This document shows, piece after piece, positions 23,741 through 35,072 of a DNA stretch of 64,000 nt (positions are counted from its first letter, which is position 1; each line of letters opens with the position of its first letter). The notes under the pieces were generated by a model. The model was not told the origin of the DNA, did not search any database, and saw only the letters and a list, made by a program, of their open reading frames with translations. Both the position numbers and the translations under genes were made by a program. Source of the DNA: Paraphoma chrysanthemicola (Eukaryota; Ascomycota; Dothideomycetes; Pleosporales; Phaeosphaeriaceae); assembly GCA_020744225.1 (NCBI GenBank), contig JAGMWG010000018.1:1054001-1118000 (forward strand). Reading direction: 5' to 3'.

Positions 23741-24637
23741 CTTGACTCATTTCTTGGGCGATAGCGCCTCTCTGCGTGCAGCGCACAGTGTGGTACATCT
23801 GCCGAAAGCCATGCAGACTAGCCGCCAAGACCAAAGTGCCGAGTATGCTCTTCCCACCGAGCGATGCACGCGTTATCACCAGAATTCGTCTTGAGACTTC
23901 CAGAATTCAGAGTCCCTGCGCGTGGCATTATGCACCGGAGCTATCGCCTCAGAGGCATTTCCAACGCCCCTTGTCGCGGATTAGAAGCAATATGCACAAG
24001 GAAGCCTACATCGACCGAGCCAGCTTGATTAACAAGAGAAGTGCGCACATGCTGATTTTGCTCAGGCTTCAGAAGGCAAACATTGGCCAGGACATGGCGG
24101 AGAAGGTATGGAGCGAGGGGCGGGACATCAGCCCATGGCTCCTGGTGCATAACTGGTGCTCTGTCGGATGGGACCATCTGGGCGCACACCATGTACAGGT
24201 GCCGTGAAAGCATTCAGGTAGCAGGGTCGCTCGTCGTCATTCGGGCAGTGGTGGTACATTTGTCCTGTACAACCCAAGACATCAGCGCTGGGTGCCCAAA
24301 CATGCCGTAACAAGTCGTGAACACGCCTCGAAGATTGTGTCTGGCAGTCTGCGCAGGTTCGGGGATGCGCCTTCGAGTCATGTGCTAGCGCGATTGGCGA
24401 TGCGCGCGATCGTGCGGCGTGTCAGATTCGTGAAGCTTCTACGTCACCCGTTCTGCCTGCGGCCTCGACTAATTTATGGAAGCGATTCGCCGTTCTGTCC
24501 TCACCGCGACAACCATAAGCGCTCCTTAGCCTGCAAGCACCCGGAGCAGCCGCAACATCCAGCACCTTAATCATCCCCATCACCCTCCTCGTCCTCTTGG
24601 AGCCTTCGCAGCAGTGCGTCTATCTACAGTCGCCAAC
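23741..24637. other. Intergenic region without a recognised gene
   Basis: 897 bases between the regulator and the PPPDE fusion gene, both on the plus strand. One frame (23776-24207, plus) could encode 143 residues with some protein-like stretches (MLILLRLQKANIGQDMAEKV), but I recognise no family and see no good start context. The right end must hold the promoter of the PPPDE gene. Confidence 0.45.
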
Positions 24638-26506
24638 ATGGACGTGCAACTGTACGTATACGATCTTTCGCAGGTACGGGCGGGCCGCTTTTGATGAGGA
24701 TGAAGTGCGAGCTGACATGTCTAGGGTCTTGCACGGAGCATGTCGCAATCGTTCCTTGGGACCCACATAGACGCTGTCTACCACACGAGCATTGTCATCG
24801 ACGGCATCGAATACTACTTTGGCCAAGGCATCCAGACGTCTCGAGCAGGCGCCACGCACCATGGGCGGCCCATGGAGACGATTCAACTCGGCAAGACCGA
24901 TCTCCCACTCGAAATCATACTCGAGTATTTGGAGTCGTTGAAGGACGTCTACACGCCCGAGTCGTACGACCTCTTCATGCACAACTGCAACAACTTCTCC
25001 CACGACTTCTCTATGTTCCTCGTCGGCAAGGGCATTCCAGAGCACATTACTTCGTTGCCGCAGACGGTCCTCGATACGCCGTTTGGCCAGATGTTGCGGC
25101 CCCAAATCGATGCCGCAATGCGACCGATTACGCAGGCGCCCACTCTACAGCCCACAGCAACCCTTCGGCCCCACACGAGCGCGAACATACACAATGGCGC
25201 TCAGCAAGCGAGCTCAGTGCACCGAGCTGAGTCTTTACCAGCAGCTTCAACCGGCAGGGTCAATAACGTAACCGCAATACAAGAAGTAGACCGACTCCTG
25301 GACATGGCCAAAGATCGCTGCGCCATCATCTTCTTTACTAGCGCAACCTGCGCCCCTTGCAAACTGGTGTACCAGCCCTTCGATGATCTCGCCGCAGAGG
25401 CAGGGTCCAAGTGTGTTTTCCTGAAAATTGACTTCAGCCACGCCGAGCGCTCCATCAATGTGCGCTACCCGAGTGTGAGAGCAACACCGACATTCGTCAC
25501 CTACCTCCGTGGAGAGAAGCGAGACGAGTGGAGTGGGGCGGATCCACGGCAATTGCGCTCAAACGTGCACATGTTACTACACGCCGCGTTTCCGCCCCAT
25601 CCACATCTCGAAAAGAGCACACCTCTATTGTTGAAGCAAAGCCAGCGCCCAGTGACATTCTCAAAGGTGCCACCGTTAGACAGAGTTGTTGCAAAGATGG
25701 GCAATGTCGGCGAAGACCCCGCGGTTTCTTCCATTGTATCGTTCATTGACGCCCGTGAGCGATTTGGAGCTATAGAAGCTCCGCTGACCAATCTACCACA
25801 ATTTGCCGAATTTCTGAGGAAAAGCACATCTAGCCTTCCGCCAGAACTTCTTTTTACAGCCTTCGACCTACTGAGGATTACGCTCACCGACGTCCGCGTT
25901 GCAGGATTCTTCGCCGAAGAGCACACAGGCGCAACAGGTACTCCAGCGACCATTCGCCACTTACTCAGTCACGTGGAAGGTCTTGGAGCAACAGCGCCGT
26001 ACCCATTAAGGCTGACGACTCTACATCTGGCATGTAACCTCTTCACGTCACCGCTCTTCATACCACATCTGCTTTCCCCTCCGCTATCATCATCGCTGGT
26101 ATCCATTCTCACGAACGCCCTCTTGGACGAAAAGTATCCTGCGCTGAAAGCCTCAGCGCTGAGCCTTACCATGAACATTGCTTCTGCAAATCATAAGATC
26201 CGAATGAAGAAGCACAGTGCTACCACGGAGCATTCTCTTCCCGGCGAAGCAGAACTTTCCGAAGCAGAGCAAGTGGAGCTACTTGCATCACTCCTCGAGA
26301 CCTTGAGCATGGAAGATAAATGGTGCGACAACTTGAAGATGTCAATCATAGCGACAGGGTGGCTTGTATATGGTGCAGATATGGAAGGTGAGGTCCATGA
26401 TCTGTGGAAGGTCATGGACGCAGCGGGCACAGTGGGAAAGCTCCAAGCGAAAGCTGCGGAAGACAGATTGATGTTGAAAGAGATCAAGAGCCTCTTAGAC
26501 ATATGA
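24638..26506 (+). CDS. PPPDE (DeSI-like) - thioredoxin - PUL fusion protein
   Basis: Two exons, 24638-24673 (MDVQLYVYDLSQ) and 24725-26506; 605 residues. Residues 1-140 form a PPPDE/DeSI-type papain-fold deubiquitinase/deSUMOylase domain with the catalytic pair His near 32 (YHTSIVI) and Cys near 100 (MHNCNNFS). Residues about 190-300 are a thioredoxin domain with the active-site CAPC (about 221-224) and the cis-Pro region RATPTFVTYLRG. The C-terminal half (about 330-600) is all-helical and armadillo-like (LPQFAEFLRK, LPLTNL-type repeats), fitting a PUL domain, which binds Cdc48/p97. All key residues are present. The expected role is removal of ubiquitin-like modifiers coupled to Cdc48, but the actual substrate is unknown. 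This three-domain order is known in fungi. Without exon 1 the first strand of PPPDE would be missing. Confidence 0.9.
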
Positions 26507-29208
26507 TAACGTAATTACTCCGGTTCGGCGGTCGCTTGTCGACAATTATAGACAGCTACGTCTTTGGAAATGACAAACATACAGCCGAAGGACCAATCCA
26601 CGTCGTGAACAATCTGACAGAGTTTGTGTCCGACCCGCCGTGTTCCGGCTGTGCCCAGTGACATCTATCTTTGCTACGTTGAAAGCCTTGCTGAGTGCAA
26701 CAAAACTGAAATCCCACAACTCGTGATCATGTCTCTGCTGTATACTTCTGCACTTGGTCTGTCCAGATTCACGTCTTCGGCGCTTATCTAATCGCACAAC
26801 CTGCTGCCTAGACTTGAGCATCATCTCCGTCGCATCGCTTACAACACACTTGTTTGGGTAGATATTCGGCACCCGGTGTAAACCACGAGGGTAGACGGGA
26901 TAGGGCGAGATTGCCGGACGGATGAAGGGAATCGAAACCACAAACGCTAATCTCCGCATGCAAGTTGTACCGGGTGAGTCGGCTTTACCTCTTTTTGCTG
27001 ATGACTGAGCTGGGTACCGGGAATCGAACGTCGCAGTAGATAACAGAGTCTATACATCACTGTATCGGCTCTGTACTCCACCATGTTCACGGCCTGGTGC
27101 AGCTTGTAATTAATCCTACACGGGCATATGTCGTAATCGAAGACTGCGAGATTGACCTGGTTCTAAACAATTCTAGTCAAGGTCCGGCACGTGAACAATC
27201 TCATCGGTCTAGACGTGCGTCTCATGAGGTATAAGGATACTATACACCTAGATCATCAGAAGCCAGCTCACTAAATCACAGGAATAAGGAAGCAAGTCGA
27301 GGCGAATATCTACATGAGAATCTACTGCTGGACTCATAATGGCTCCACAGTGATGTCTAAGTTCTGAAGTATTCTTCACTCTCACTGACACGAACGGAAG
27401 CGTGTCGCGCCATTTCAAACTATTTATCTTATGTTTCTGATTGAACAAGTTCTGATATCATTGTGCCGCTTCACGTGCCATAGTGAAGTCTCTTGCTCGA
27501 ATCAGAAAAAGGACAGTGATCAACGTCAGTCGCGTGGCATGAAATGCCAAAGACGCCATTGCAGGTAATGAAGCGTTATCTGCCGCACAGTTACCGTAAT
27601 CCTGGCAAATACCACAGGGACTAATGGTCACTGATCGACAAGATGTTCAGGGTCTCCCGCAACCGAGCTGCCGATCCATTCTGGCCCTTTCTGCGACCAT
27701 ACAAACCCTACGAACATGTCAAATAGGACGACAAGACCTCTTTGAACCGAGGAGAAGCAGACCATGACATGCTTAAATCTGTACTGACATTCCAGCGGAC
27801 GACAGGCATTTCTGCATGCGCGCGGATCCTCGCACTTCTATGGAACAATTTGTCTAAAAGTGTTTTTTGCCAAGAATGAGGTCGGCGAAACACTCTACAA
27901 GGTCAGGATATGGTTGCAGTGGGAATTGGGGATATCTTTCATTGACCCATGAAGCGATCCCTGCGCTATCTTGCCGAGATCTCTCCCACGTCAGATCTGG
28001 TATCGATCTCGCAATCACTTCGCCGGCACGGCTCGTCGGCAAGATAAGACAGATGCCGCGGGACCTCACTTTTCACCAAGGGCAGCAAGAACATGTGGTC
28101 TCGTGAATGCGAAATAAGATATCAGATTGAGACATCCCACACTGAGCAAGCGAACAGACGCTGGGCCACAGTGCCTTCGCAAGGCTTGTATGGAGCGTCC
28201 GCTGTGCCGCAGCAACGGAACCAGTCCTTCAGGGTGAGCTGTATCGCAATTCGCCTTGTTCTGTTCGTGCTTTGCGAAGATGTGTGCCGTCTTCTTGCTT
28301 TTTCCCTAAACACCGCCCCTAGTACTAATTCTCCGACCCACTTGGCTTTTGAGCCGACTCTTTTGATGATTCAAAGTCGGCGACCATCTTCACCGCTCTG
28401 GACGTCAATTGCAGATGCGTCAGAGCAGCATAGGTCGACGAATGGACGTAATGCAGGTGAACTGGCGGCGGGGAATAGATAGAGGTACTTCCGAAGAATT
28501 TAAGAAAGACTAGCGACGATCACGTCGGGTCCACTTCGTCCCGTCGATCAGGGTCAGGAACACCAAGCACGGTGCCCCACGGGTGGCCAATCACTTGAAG
28601 TCGAACAACGTTGTTGTGACAGCGGCGATGTGATGGGGGTTTGGGGACTGTTATGGTTCCGGGGCTTTGGCTGAGCGCCTAGACGCCACTTTCCAAATTC
28701 AAAATCCATGCATCGATAGCGTGTATCTCCTGCGTCCCGTTTCTCAACCATCGTGACTGGCCGCACGGAACTTTACGCGATGCTTCTTGGGCACTGTCCC
28801 TGCTAGGATCTGCACTAGGCCTTACCACTGAAGAGGGACGGAAGGATTTCTGTCGTGGGATGTCGCGGGACTAAAAGTACGCCTACGCATCAGAAGATCG
28901 ACACTACATACACATTGGGCCCTTAGTCCCCCGCATTGGGCATTGTCCACGCTGAAGCGGATATGCTTTTTCTCCTTTTGTCTGAGACAAGAACGAAAAA
29001 CGTGGATATACACCTGGGGTGGTGCGAAGAGTGTGCTCGACGATCTTCGACGACATCTTTCTGTACCCCAAGCACGCGATCTCTTTATCAAATTTTGCGA
29101 CCCTAGTTTTTGTATTCTTCCAGTATACATAATCTTGCTCATTCGTTCTCAACTATTCAGGCATCGGCATTGTTACACGCTCTGCATCATCGCACAGAAT
29201 CGTCCGTC
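26507..29208. other. Gene-poor block 1
   Basis: 2.7 kb with no gene that I can support. The longest frames (26546-26959 and 27854-28069, both minus) lack recognisable motifs, good starts or intron signals that would extend them. Base composition looks ordinary, without the A+T bias expected from heavy RIP mutation, and I found no terminal repeats or transposase/reverse-transcriptase motifs. A 13-base GAACAAC dyad lies at 28603-28615. The last few hundred bases are the promoter of the rhodopsin-like gene. Confidence 0.55.
28603..28615. repeat. GAACAACGTTGTT dyad
   Basis: Contains the perfect 12-base palindrome AACAACGTTGTT. The identical 13 bases recur at 31320-31332, and both copies are followed closely by a TTGTGAC run. 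About 600 bases upstream of the rhodopsin-like gene start. Confidence 0.5.
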
Positions 29209-30467
29209 ATGACCAACCAAATTACAGATCTTGCTGTCCAGTCATGGACGCTTTACACGATTTCCATCTCTCTTATCTTCTCAAGATTGTAAGCTCAATT
29301 GCTATACACGACGGGCGGCACTAATTTGCAACAGCATTTTTCGACGTATGACGCTCGGCAGCTTCAAGAAACTCCAAGCGGACGATTGGATGTCGCTCTT
29401 GATTCTACTACCATACACCACGTCCATTGTCCTTGCGAACCAGATCGGCAGCGGGAAGTCTGCCACCGAGCGCAAATATCGATATGTGCTCGAAGAGATG
29501 CAGATTGTAACGATATGGCTCGTCAAAGCATGCTTACTAGTGCTGTACTGGCGGATTTTGTACGTGCTGCCCCGGGAACAGCTTGGCAAAACGTCACTGA
29601 CTTGAGCATAGTCCAACCGAGACGAGTCGAGCCAAGAGATGGTCGCTAAAATGTAGCTCCCTATTCTGCGCCGTCTCATTTCTCGTCGTTCAGATATCAC
29701 TTATGACATGGTGCCAGCCAACCGAAGCATACTGGGATGTACACTCGAGCAACCCTCAGTGCACCACCTTTCACGCGCACACGGCTCTTACACTCTCCTT
29801 TGACATTCCAAACACGATTCTCATCATGATCCTTCCAGTCCCGTTCATTCCGACACCTCGTCGGCTTCTCCTTGCCATTCTGCTCATCCTCAGCACGCTT
29901 GTACTCATCACCGGCATTCTATCACGAACATCAGTCTTGACCAATCCGCAACAATCATCCTACCTCAATTGGTACATTTCCGAGTCCACACTCAGCATCA
30001 TCTTCGCCAATCTGCCATTTCTTACTTCGCTAGTCGTCACCGCTGCCCCGGCTCGCATTCGCCATTTTTCCAGCCATCTCAACCTCTCGCACTGGCCGCG
30101 AAGCCACCGTGGAAGCTGGGCCTTTCACGACGCCGAAGCCCCGCTTCCGCCATTGAGGACCTCACGGCTCGGCAGTGATGCTTCCACAGTCACAGATCTA
30201 GCATCACCGGGGGAGTGTCAGAAGATGCCGACTTGGGCCGTGGGTGACGACTCCTTGAAGCAAAACGACAGACCAAGTCCAAGACACAGTGCTAAGAGTA
30301 GCCAAGGCTCTTCTACAGAGTCAACACCAGCACTTCCAACACCGCCAGTCATGAGACCCGAGACTCGGGATAGCCAAGTGCCCAAGATGCGCTTGTCGGG
30401 CGGACTGGCAGAAATGGGTGATTCGACCGCTGGAGACACGCAAGGATGGCCGATTTACTGGCGGTAG
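29209..30467 (+). CDS. Rhodopsin-like seven-helix membrane protein (fungal integral membrane protein)
   Basis: Three exons, 29209-29288, 29335-29559 and 29612-30467; 386 residues. The N-terminal half is a run of membrane helices: SWTLYTISISLIFSRF, DWMSLLILLPYTTSIVLANQ, IVTIWLVKACLLVLYWRIF, SSLFCAVSFLVVQISLMTW, TALTLSFDIPNTILIMILP, LLLAILLILSTLVLITGI and ESTLSIIFANLPFLTSLVV. The DDW after a basic loop, TKACLLxLYWRI-type third helix and DIPNTILIMILPVPFI segment are typical of the fungal rhodopsin-fold (Pth11-related) membrane family. There is no CFEM domain. The cytosolic tail of about 130 residues is Ser/Pro-rich and disordered. The function is unknown; some family members act as surface sensors. 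Each intron was placed so that helix sequence continues in frame (SRF-IFRR; WRIF-PTETS). It stands alone between two gene-poor blocks. Confidence 0.85.
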
Positions 30468-33400
30468 GAGCACGTTGCAGTTTTTGAGATTTATGATTTA
30501 TGACTATGAAATAATGTGAAACTTTGCTTGTACCGCATCTGACCGTGAAGTAATGAGTCCGATCAAGCTGGTGCCCATGCCTGGTTCTCAAGCGCGCGTT
30601 CAAGCCGTTGGGCAGTGTCAAGAACGTGCGGTCCCAACGTGACTTGAACGGGTCGTTGGGTACGAACGCATCCACATTAGTGGAATGCAAAACCTTGTTG
30701 GAGATTGACAATGCACTAACATTTCGGGAAAGTCAAACAAGCGAGATGCGGCCAGAGGACCATGGCCTGCTCGTCGAAACAGCAGTGAGAAGTAAGTGGG
30801 CCAGTGGGCGAGACACAGCACGGCGAAGATCTTATCGAAGGGAGAAGGAAGCATAATGTAGAAAGAATATGGCATTGCGATGAAGTAGAAATTTCGACCT
30901 TCCGTAACGACTTGGCCTACAAGAGATCATTGGAATCAATGGGCCGATATCGAGAGCGTTGATCAACGACAATATGTTCCCTCTGCCCACTCTTCCCCAA
31001 GCAAATTGATCAGCTTGACGGTTCGAGTGAGCAGAGGCATCACCGCCCAGAGGTAGCGGGCGATGACTGGTACACTCTTGCTTCCCTGTCCACACTCGTT
31101 CAACGTGGGTGAATAACGTAAAGACGAGCTCTAGCTTAATTGGAAGCGGAACGATGACTAAAGCCAACGTATCATTCCCTCTTGAATCTCGATGCGCTCA
31201 GAACAAGAGCATGAAGAGATGAGAGACGATGACAACCCTCGAACCCCACAAGAACAGACAAAGCTGATCTCCCTCGAGCCCCTCAAAACCCACGTAGCCA
31301 CGAAAGCCCCCGGAACCCTGAACAACGTTGTTACGTTGTGACCACGTCGTTCATCGAACAACGTTTGCTGCACACAGGGTGGTCATCACCTGTTCCAGGT
31401 CCTCCAACGGCTCCATTGAGAAGCGTGGACCTTCCTCAAGCACCTGCAGCTGAAGCTTTCCGAGGTACATGAGAGGCGGTGGATAAAGTGCGGATCGCCT
31501 GACCAACCAGTACGGAACAACAAGTAAGGTTGTTCACTCGCACCAGTTGGTACGGAGAAGCGGAAATAGCCATCAATAGGAGGCCCCGATCGAGGAATCT
31601 GGATTGAGAGCCATCTTTCAGGCCAACGTCGCCCTCTCCTCATAGCCAAGAGTACCTGAACGCTCGAGGGGTGGTCAGTCCCTAGAGGAGCCGTTCGTCG
31701 CGAGACGTCCGGTCGTCAAGATCGGCTCTTGGCCAATTCTGTCCCCACGCAACTTGCTGGGATGATGGTGTCTCTCAACTACGAGCTCTAAAGTCCTCAG
31801 CAAGAGCGGGAATTAGGCAACAATAAGCACAGTGTCCGTCTACTCATGAGCGTTCGTGCAGCCGGAACGTCGCTGATAGCCAGGAACCTCCGTCTATACC
31901 CTCTGCGTGCTTCAAGGGCGTGCGATGAAGCGAAATGAATATTGCGACAGCAGTCTGCGAAAATCTCGAGACAGCGTTCTAGCAAAGATCATTTGCGACA
32001 GCAGCTACACCAGGCAGCGCGAGAAAGAACATCGCAGTAATGCTCAGGCACCAGGATGTGTGGGCGCAACAGATACTTCAGAGCTGATGGAAGCTTGCAG
32101 GTGCCTCCAGAGCAAAGCTTGCCAGGGACCCATCGGCCTGTCAGAGCTGCGCAAGAGCGGCTCAATGTCGGTTGGCTTCTTCCGTCGAGCGTGGATTCCG
32201 AGACCTGCTAGAGACTCCGGCTCTTGCAAGAGGTCTAGCCTCTCCTGACTCCACACCCGACTTCGGGGTGAAACCCTGCTCAGAAGGTCCGCGAAGTGAA
32301 CACTGAGAGCTGATTTACAGCAGCATAAATGGTATAGTCGCTTAGTAGCGGATTTGAAGATTGACACCGCGGTTGTACGGTTGTTTCTCTGTTATAGCCG
32401 ACAACGGCAATATTGAAGCGGACTCCTTGCCATGCCCACCGGTTCGAGCGGGGCGTGACGTTGATTCTTCGTGAGATATGCGTTCGTCGTGCTCTTTTAA
32501 TAACGCTGTTGGTCGGAGGTCGACTCGCCGTTTTCTGGTGGCGGCCTTTCCAGGCACAGAGTCGGGCTCTTTGTGGCTCTCCCTCCACAGCGGCCGCATC
32601 GTGTTCTATCGGTGGGCTTTTGTTGGCTCGTCTGAACTCCTTGATCGTGGTATTTCAACCATCTCTTTTGATACGTGGTCTTTCGACCAACTATGGAAGT
32701 GGCCTTCCTCCAACTGCTTACTTCATCCAGCACGTACCGTCGTGGTCTCGGCGCGATTAGTGCTGCATGGAGACTGGTCCTATGCCGGCACGTACGCTAC
32801 AACGAGCCACAGGCCCAAAAAGGGTGCCAGTAGTTTCTGCAAGTCGTGGTTCGCCCACATTTCGGGTCATTCCTAGATTGAACTTTCCCTGTGTCTGCGA
32901 GCTCGAGTCTCGACTGTGAATAGTTGTCATAACCTTTTCAGGACGCTGACTGAAGCGGGACGTCTCCCGGCTGGTTTGAAGGGTCAAAGCCCAAGATGTC
33001 GCGTCTGCCAATACATGACCGGTGCCTCCAGTGAGGCCCTGCGTCTTATGGTCAGACGGATGAAAGTGGGCTTGACACCGTCCGACTAGAGGCCAAGCCA
33101 GTGAACGGTACGTTGCCAACAGTGTGAGGTTCTAACCCTCAGCGTCCCAGACGCCTTGTTGTGGTACAGATTGTGTGATGCAGATTGTATTGTGTCAAGC
33201 GCGCCATCGTGAGCGAAGTAGACCGGTGAATTGGTGTGTCAAAAAGAGCTGGGACCTAGGTGGAACGGCTCGATCGTGTGGATGATCGAGGACAAGACGC
33301 GTCCATGGCGTTAGTGACTCGATATAAAAAGATCGATAGAGGTGGCTCGAGAGGAAAAGAAAAAGAAAAGGGAGGTGTTGGTGAAGATAACATAATGAGA

Positions 33401-33611
33401 ATATGGCGTTTGCGAGGTTAAAAGCTCACAAAAGGTGTGGGACGTATGCGAGTGGAAGAAGTTGGGTTTGCAGAATCCGAAATTTAAAGAACTCCAGTGC
33501 CACGCTAGTGAGTAAGCGGCAATACTAGTCAGGAACAGGACGCGAACGGCGTCATTGACACACGTCTACCCATAACAACGGGCACTGAGAGACTTCCTAG
33601 GCACGACTACC
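30468..33611. other. Gene-poor block 2
   Basis: 3.1 kb without a supportable gene. Scattered frames of 60-130 codons on both strands show no family motif and no intron-joined continuation. No transposon motif, terminal inverted repeat or long direct repeat was found by eye, and composition is not strongly A+T-rich. The only structured element I see is the GAACAAC dyad cluster at 31320-31535. A purine-rich stretch near 33350-33375 (GAGGAAAAGAAAAAGAAAAGG) lies in the probable promoter of the EF-hand gene. Confidence 0.55.
31320..31535. repeat. Cluster of GAACAAC / GTTGTTC motifs
   Basis: GAACAACGTTGTT at 31320-31332 (the same 13 bases as at 28603), GAACAACGTT at 31356-31365, and an inverted pair GAACAAC (31515-31521) and GTTGTTC (31529-31535) with a 7-base spacer. 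Four heptamer copies in 216 bases are far more than a random sequence of this length would usually hold. No known element is recognised. Confidence 0.55.
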
Positions 33612-34342
33612 ATGGTGAGTGTCATGTCGCGACCACGGTCTTTGTTGTACTAATGGATTCCTAATGTAGCCGCCAAAGCGCGGTGCAGCGTCGAACAAGA
33701 GCCGTGTGCCTGTCAAGCGCGCTTCGAAACTCGCGAAAGAGAATGGACTGAATGCAGATCAAGAAGCAGAGATCAGGGAAGCCTTTGGCCTCTTTTCGGT
33801 GCATCACCCAGACCATGAAGATTCCAAAGAGGGCGTTCTGCGCAAGGATGACGTGCGCCGATGCTTGATGTATGATCTTTCGAGCCGCACTGAGCATCGA
33901 GCCAAAACGCCTGCTGACCGAAAATAGTTCGTTGAATCTTGCGCCCGAGAAATCTGAAATTCCATCCATTCTTACAACCATCGATCCGCTCGACACCGGC
34001 TTCGTGGAATTCATTCCCTTCCTCTCATATGCCGCCATCGCCATGCACAACAAAGAAGAGGGTTCCGACGGTGGAGAGGACGACGAGTATCAAGCAGAAA
34101 ATAACGCTGAAGAGGTCAGCGCAGCATACCGACTCTTCACACATGGTGGCGCCGGACCTATCAACATAGCGCATTTAAGGAGAGTAGCAAAAGAGCTGAG
34201 AGAAGACGTGTCTGACGATGTCCTCAAGGATATGATCCTCGAGGCGAACGGTGGTGTCAAGGGGAAGGGAAGAGATGCAGGAGGCGTTAGTCTTGAAGAG
34301 TTTGAGAGCGTGATGAAGCGAGCTGGGCTGTCCTTTGGATGA
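33612..34342 (+). CDS. EF-hand (centrin/calmodulin-like) protein with ATG-only first exon
   Basis: Three coding exons: 33612-33614 (the ATG alone), 33670-33869 and 33928-34342; 205 residues. The ATG is followed at once by a GTGAGT donor, and exon 2 begins CCGCCAAAG, giving MPPKRGAASNKSR, the usual start of this fungal family. EF-hand pairs are recognisable: EAEIREAFGLFSV...VLRKDDVRRCLISLNLAP, then SILTTIDPLDTGFVEFIPFLSY, EVSAAYRLFT...INIAHLRRVAKEL and GVSLEEFESVMKRAG. The calcium loops are degenerate: none shows the full DxDxDG pattern, so calcium binding is doubtful. The fold resembles centrin/Cdc31. An acidic linker (EEGSDGGEDDEYQAE) separates the lobes. The role is unknown; a scaffold or centrin-like role is inference. 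Confidence 0.82.
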
Positions 34343-35072
34343 AGAGCGTGAACATGGTCTGTCACTACAGGTCAACAACAGATGAAGTCACTGGATCGCC
34401 GCACCACATTGAGTGGTCGACCATCATGAGACTGCGAAGATCAAGCCAAGGCTCAAGTTACGAGACTCTGAATGTCAGGAATAGACGGCGAGCAGGCCAT
34501 TACATGTCGACGGGGAGGCATAACAGCGTAGCCAATCTGCTGGCTTCACCTGCAATATCAGGTGCTTGCGCAGACGATGAAGATTTCCTTCAGAGATTGC
34601 GACATGGAAGGGGCATTGTGCTGTCGGTGGGGAACGGTGTATCACGCTGAGCAGTGCCAGTGGTATCCGGAGGCCAGAGAGTGAAGCGCTGAGGTTTGTG
34701 CACACAACGTAGACATGTGAGTAGAAACAAAGATGTATTCTCAGTTCAGCATTCAATTCCTCCATTCGCACTCCAAAGATAGCTGAGGTAGAAATGCTCC
34801 GCGCCAATCAGGAAGCGACTGCGAATAAATTCCTGCCAAGGTTTCAGGGACTCAACATCACTCAGCAGAGAACACGAACACGGGTGCAACAGGCTTGTGC
34901 AACGCCAATCGCGCACCAGTCCACCGTCTGCCGCCTCTGTAAATCAAGGGCATTGCCGTGCAAACGTGTGTTGCCCCTTCGCTGCGCCTTTGCCACACGA
35001 CGCCATACTAACCTGGGAATGCAGTCCAGCTCCATGCCCTCGCCCTAACTCTGGACCCTTTTCTCCCCTCCC
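34343..35072. other. Intergenic region upstream of GDA1
   Basis: 730 bases between two plus-strand genes. No coding pattern is visible. The right end (from about 34930) is C/T-rich and is probably the GDA1 leader. Confidence 0.55.

Noticed and set aside
26546..26959. 137-codon minus-strand frame as a gene
   Set aside because: No family motif, no convincing start and a composition typical of chance frames in G+C-balanced DNA.
26995..27070. Possible tRNA on the minus strand (GTTCGATTCCCGGTACC looks like a T-arm and acceptor end)
   Set aside because: The T-stem does not pair beyond one base, and no matching acceptor or anticodon arm is found at the right distance.
27854..28069. 71-codon minus-strand frame with a somewhat protein-like stretch (SWVNERYPQFPLQPYPDLVE)
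   Set aside because: Too short, no recognised family, and neighbouring frames do not join through plausible splice sites.
33090..33150. TGAGG-TTCTAAC-CCTCA hairpin resembling a tRNA T-arm on the plus strand
   Set aside because: The loop lacks the purine at position 57 and no complementary acceptor strand (GGGACGC) lies 60 bases upstream.
30468..33611. Transposon relic as explanation for gene-poor block 2
   Set aside because: No reverse-transcriptase, integrase or transposase motif, no terminal repeats and no obvious RIP-type base bias by eye; a repeat search could still overturn this.
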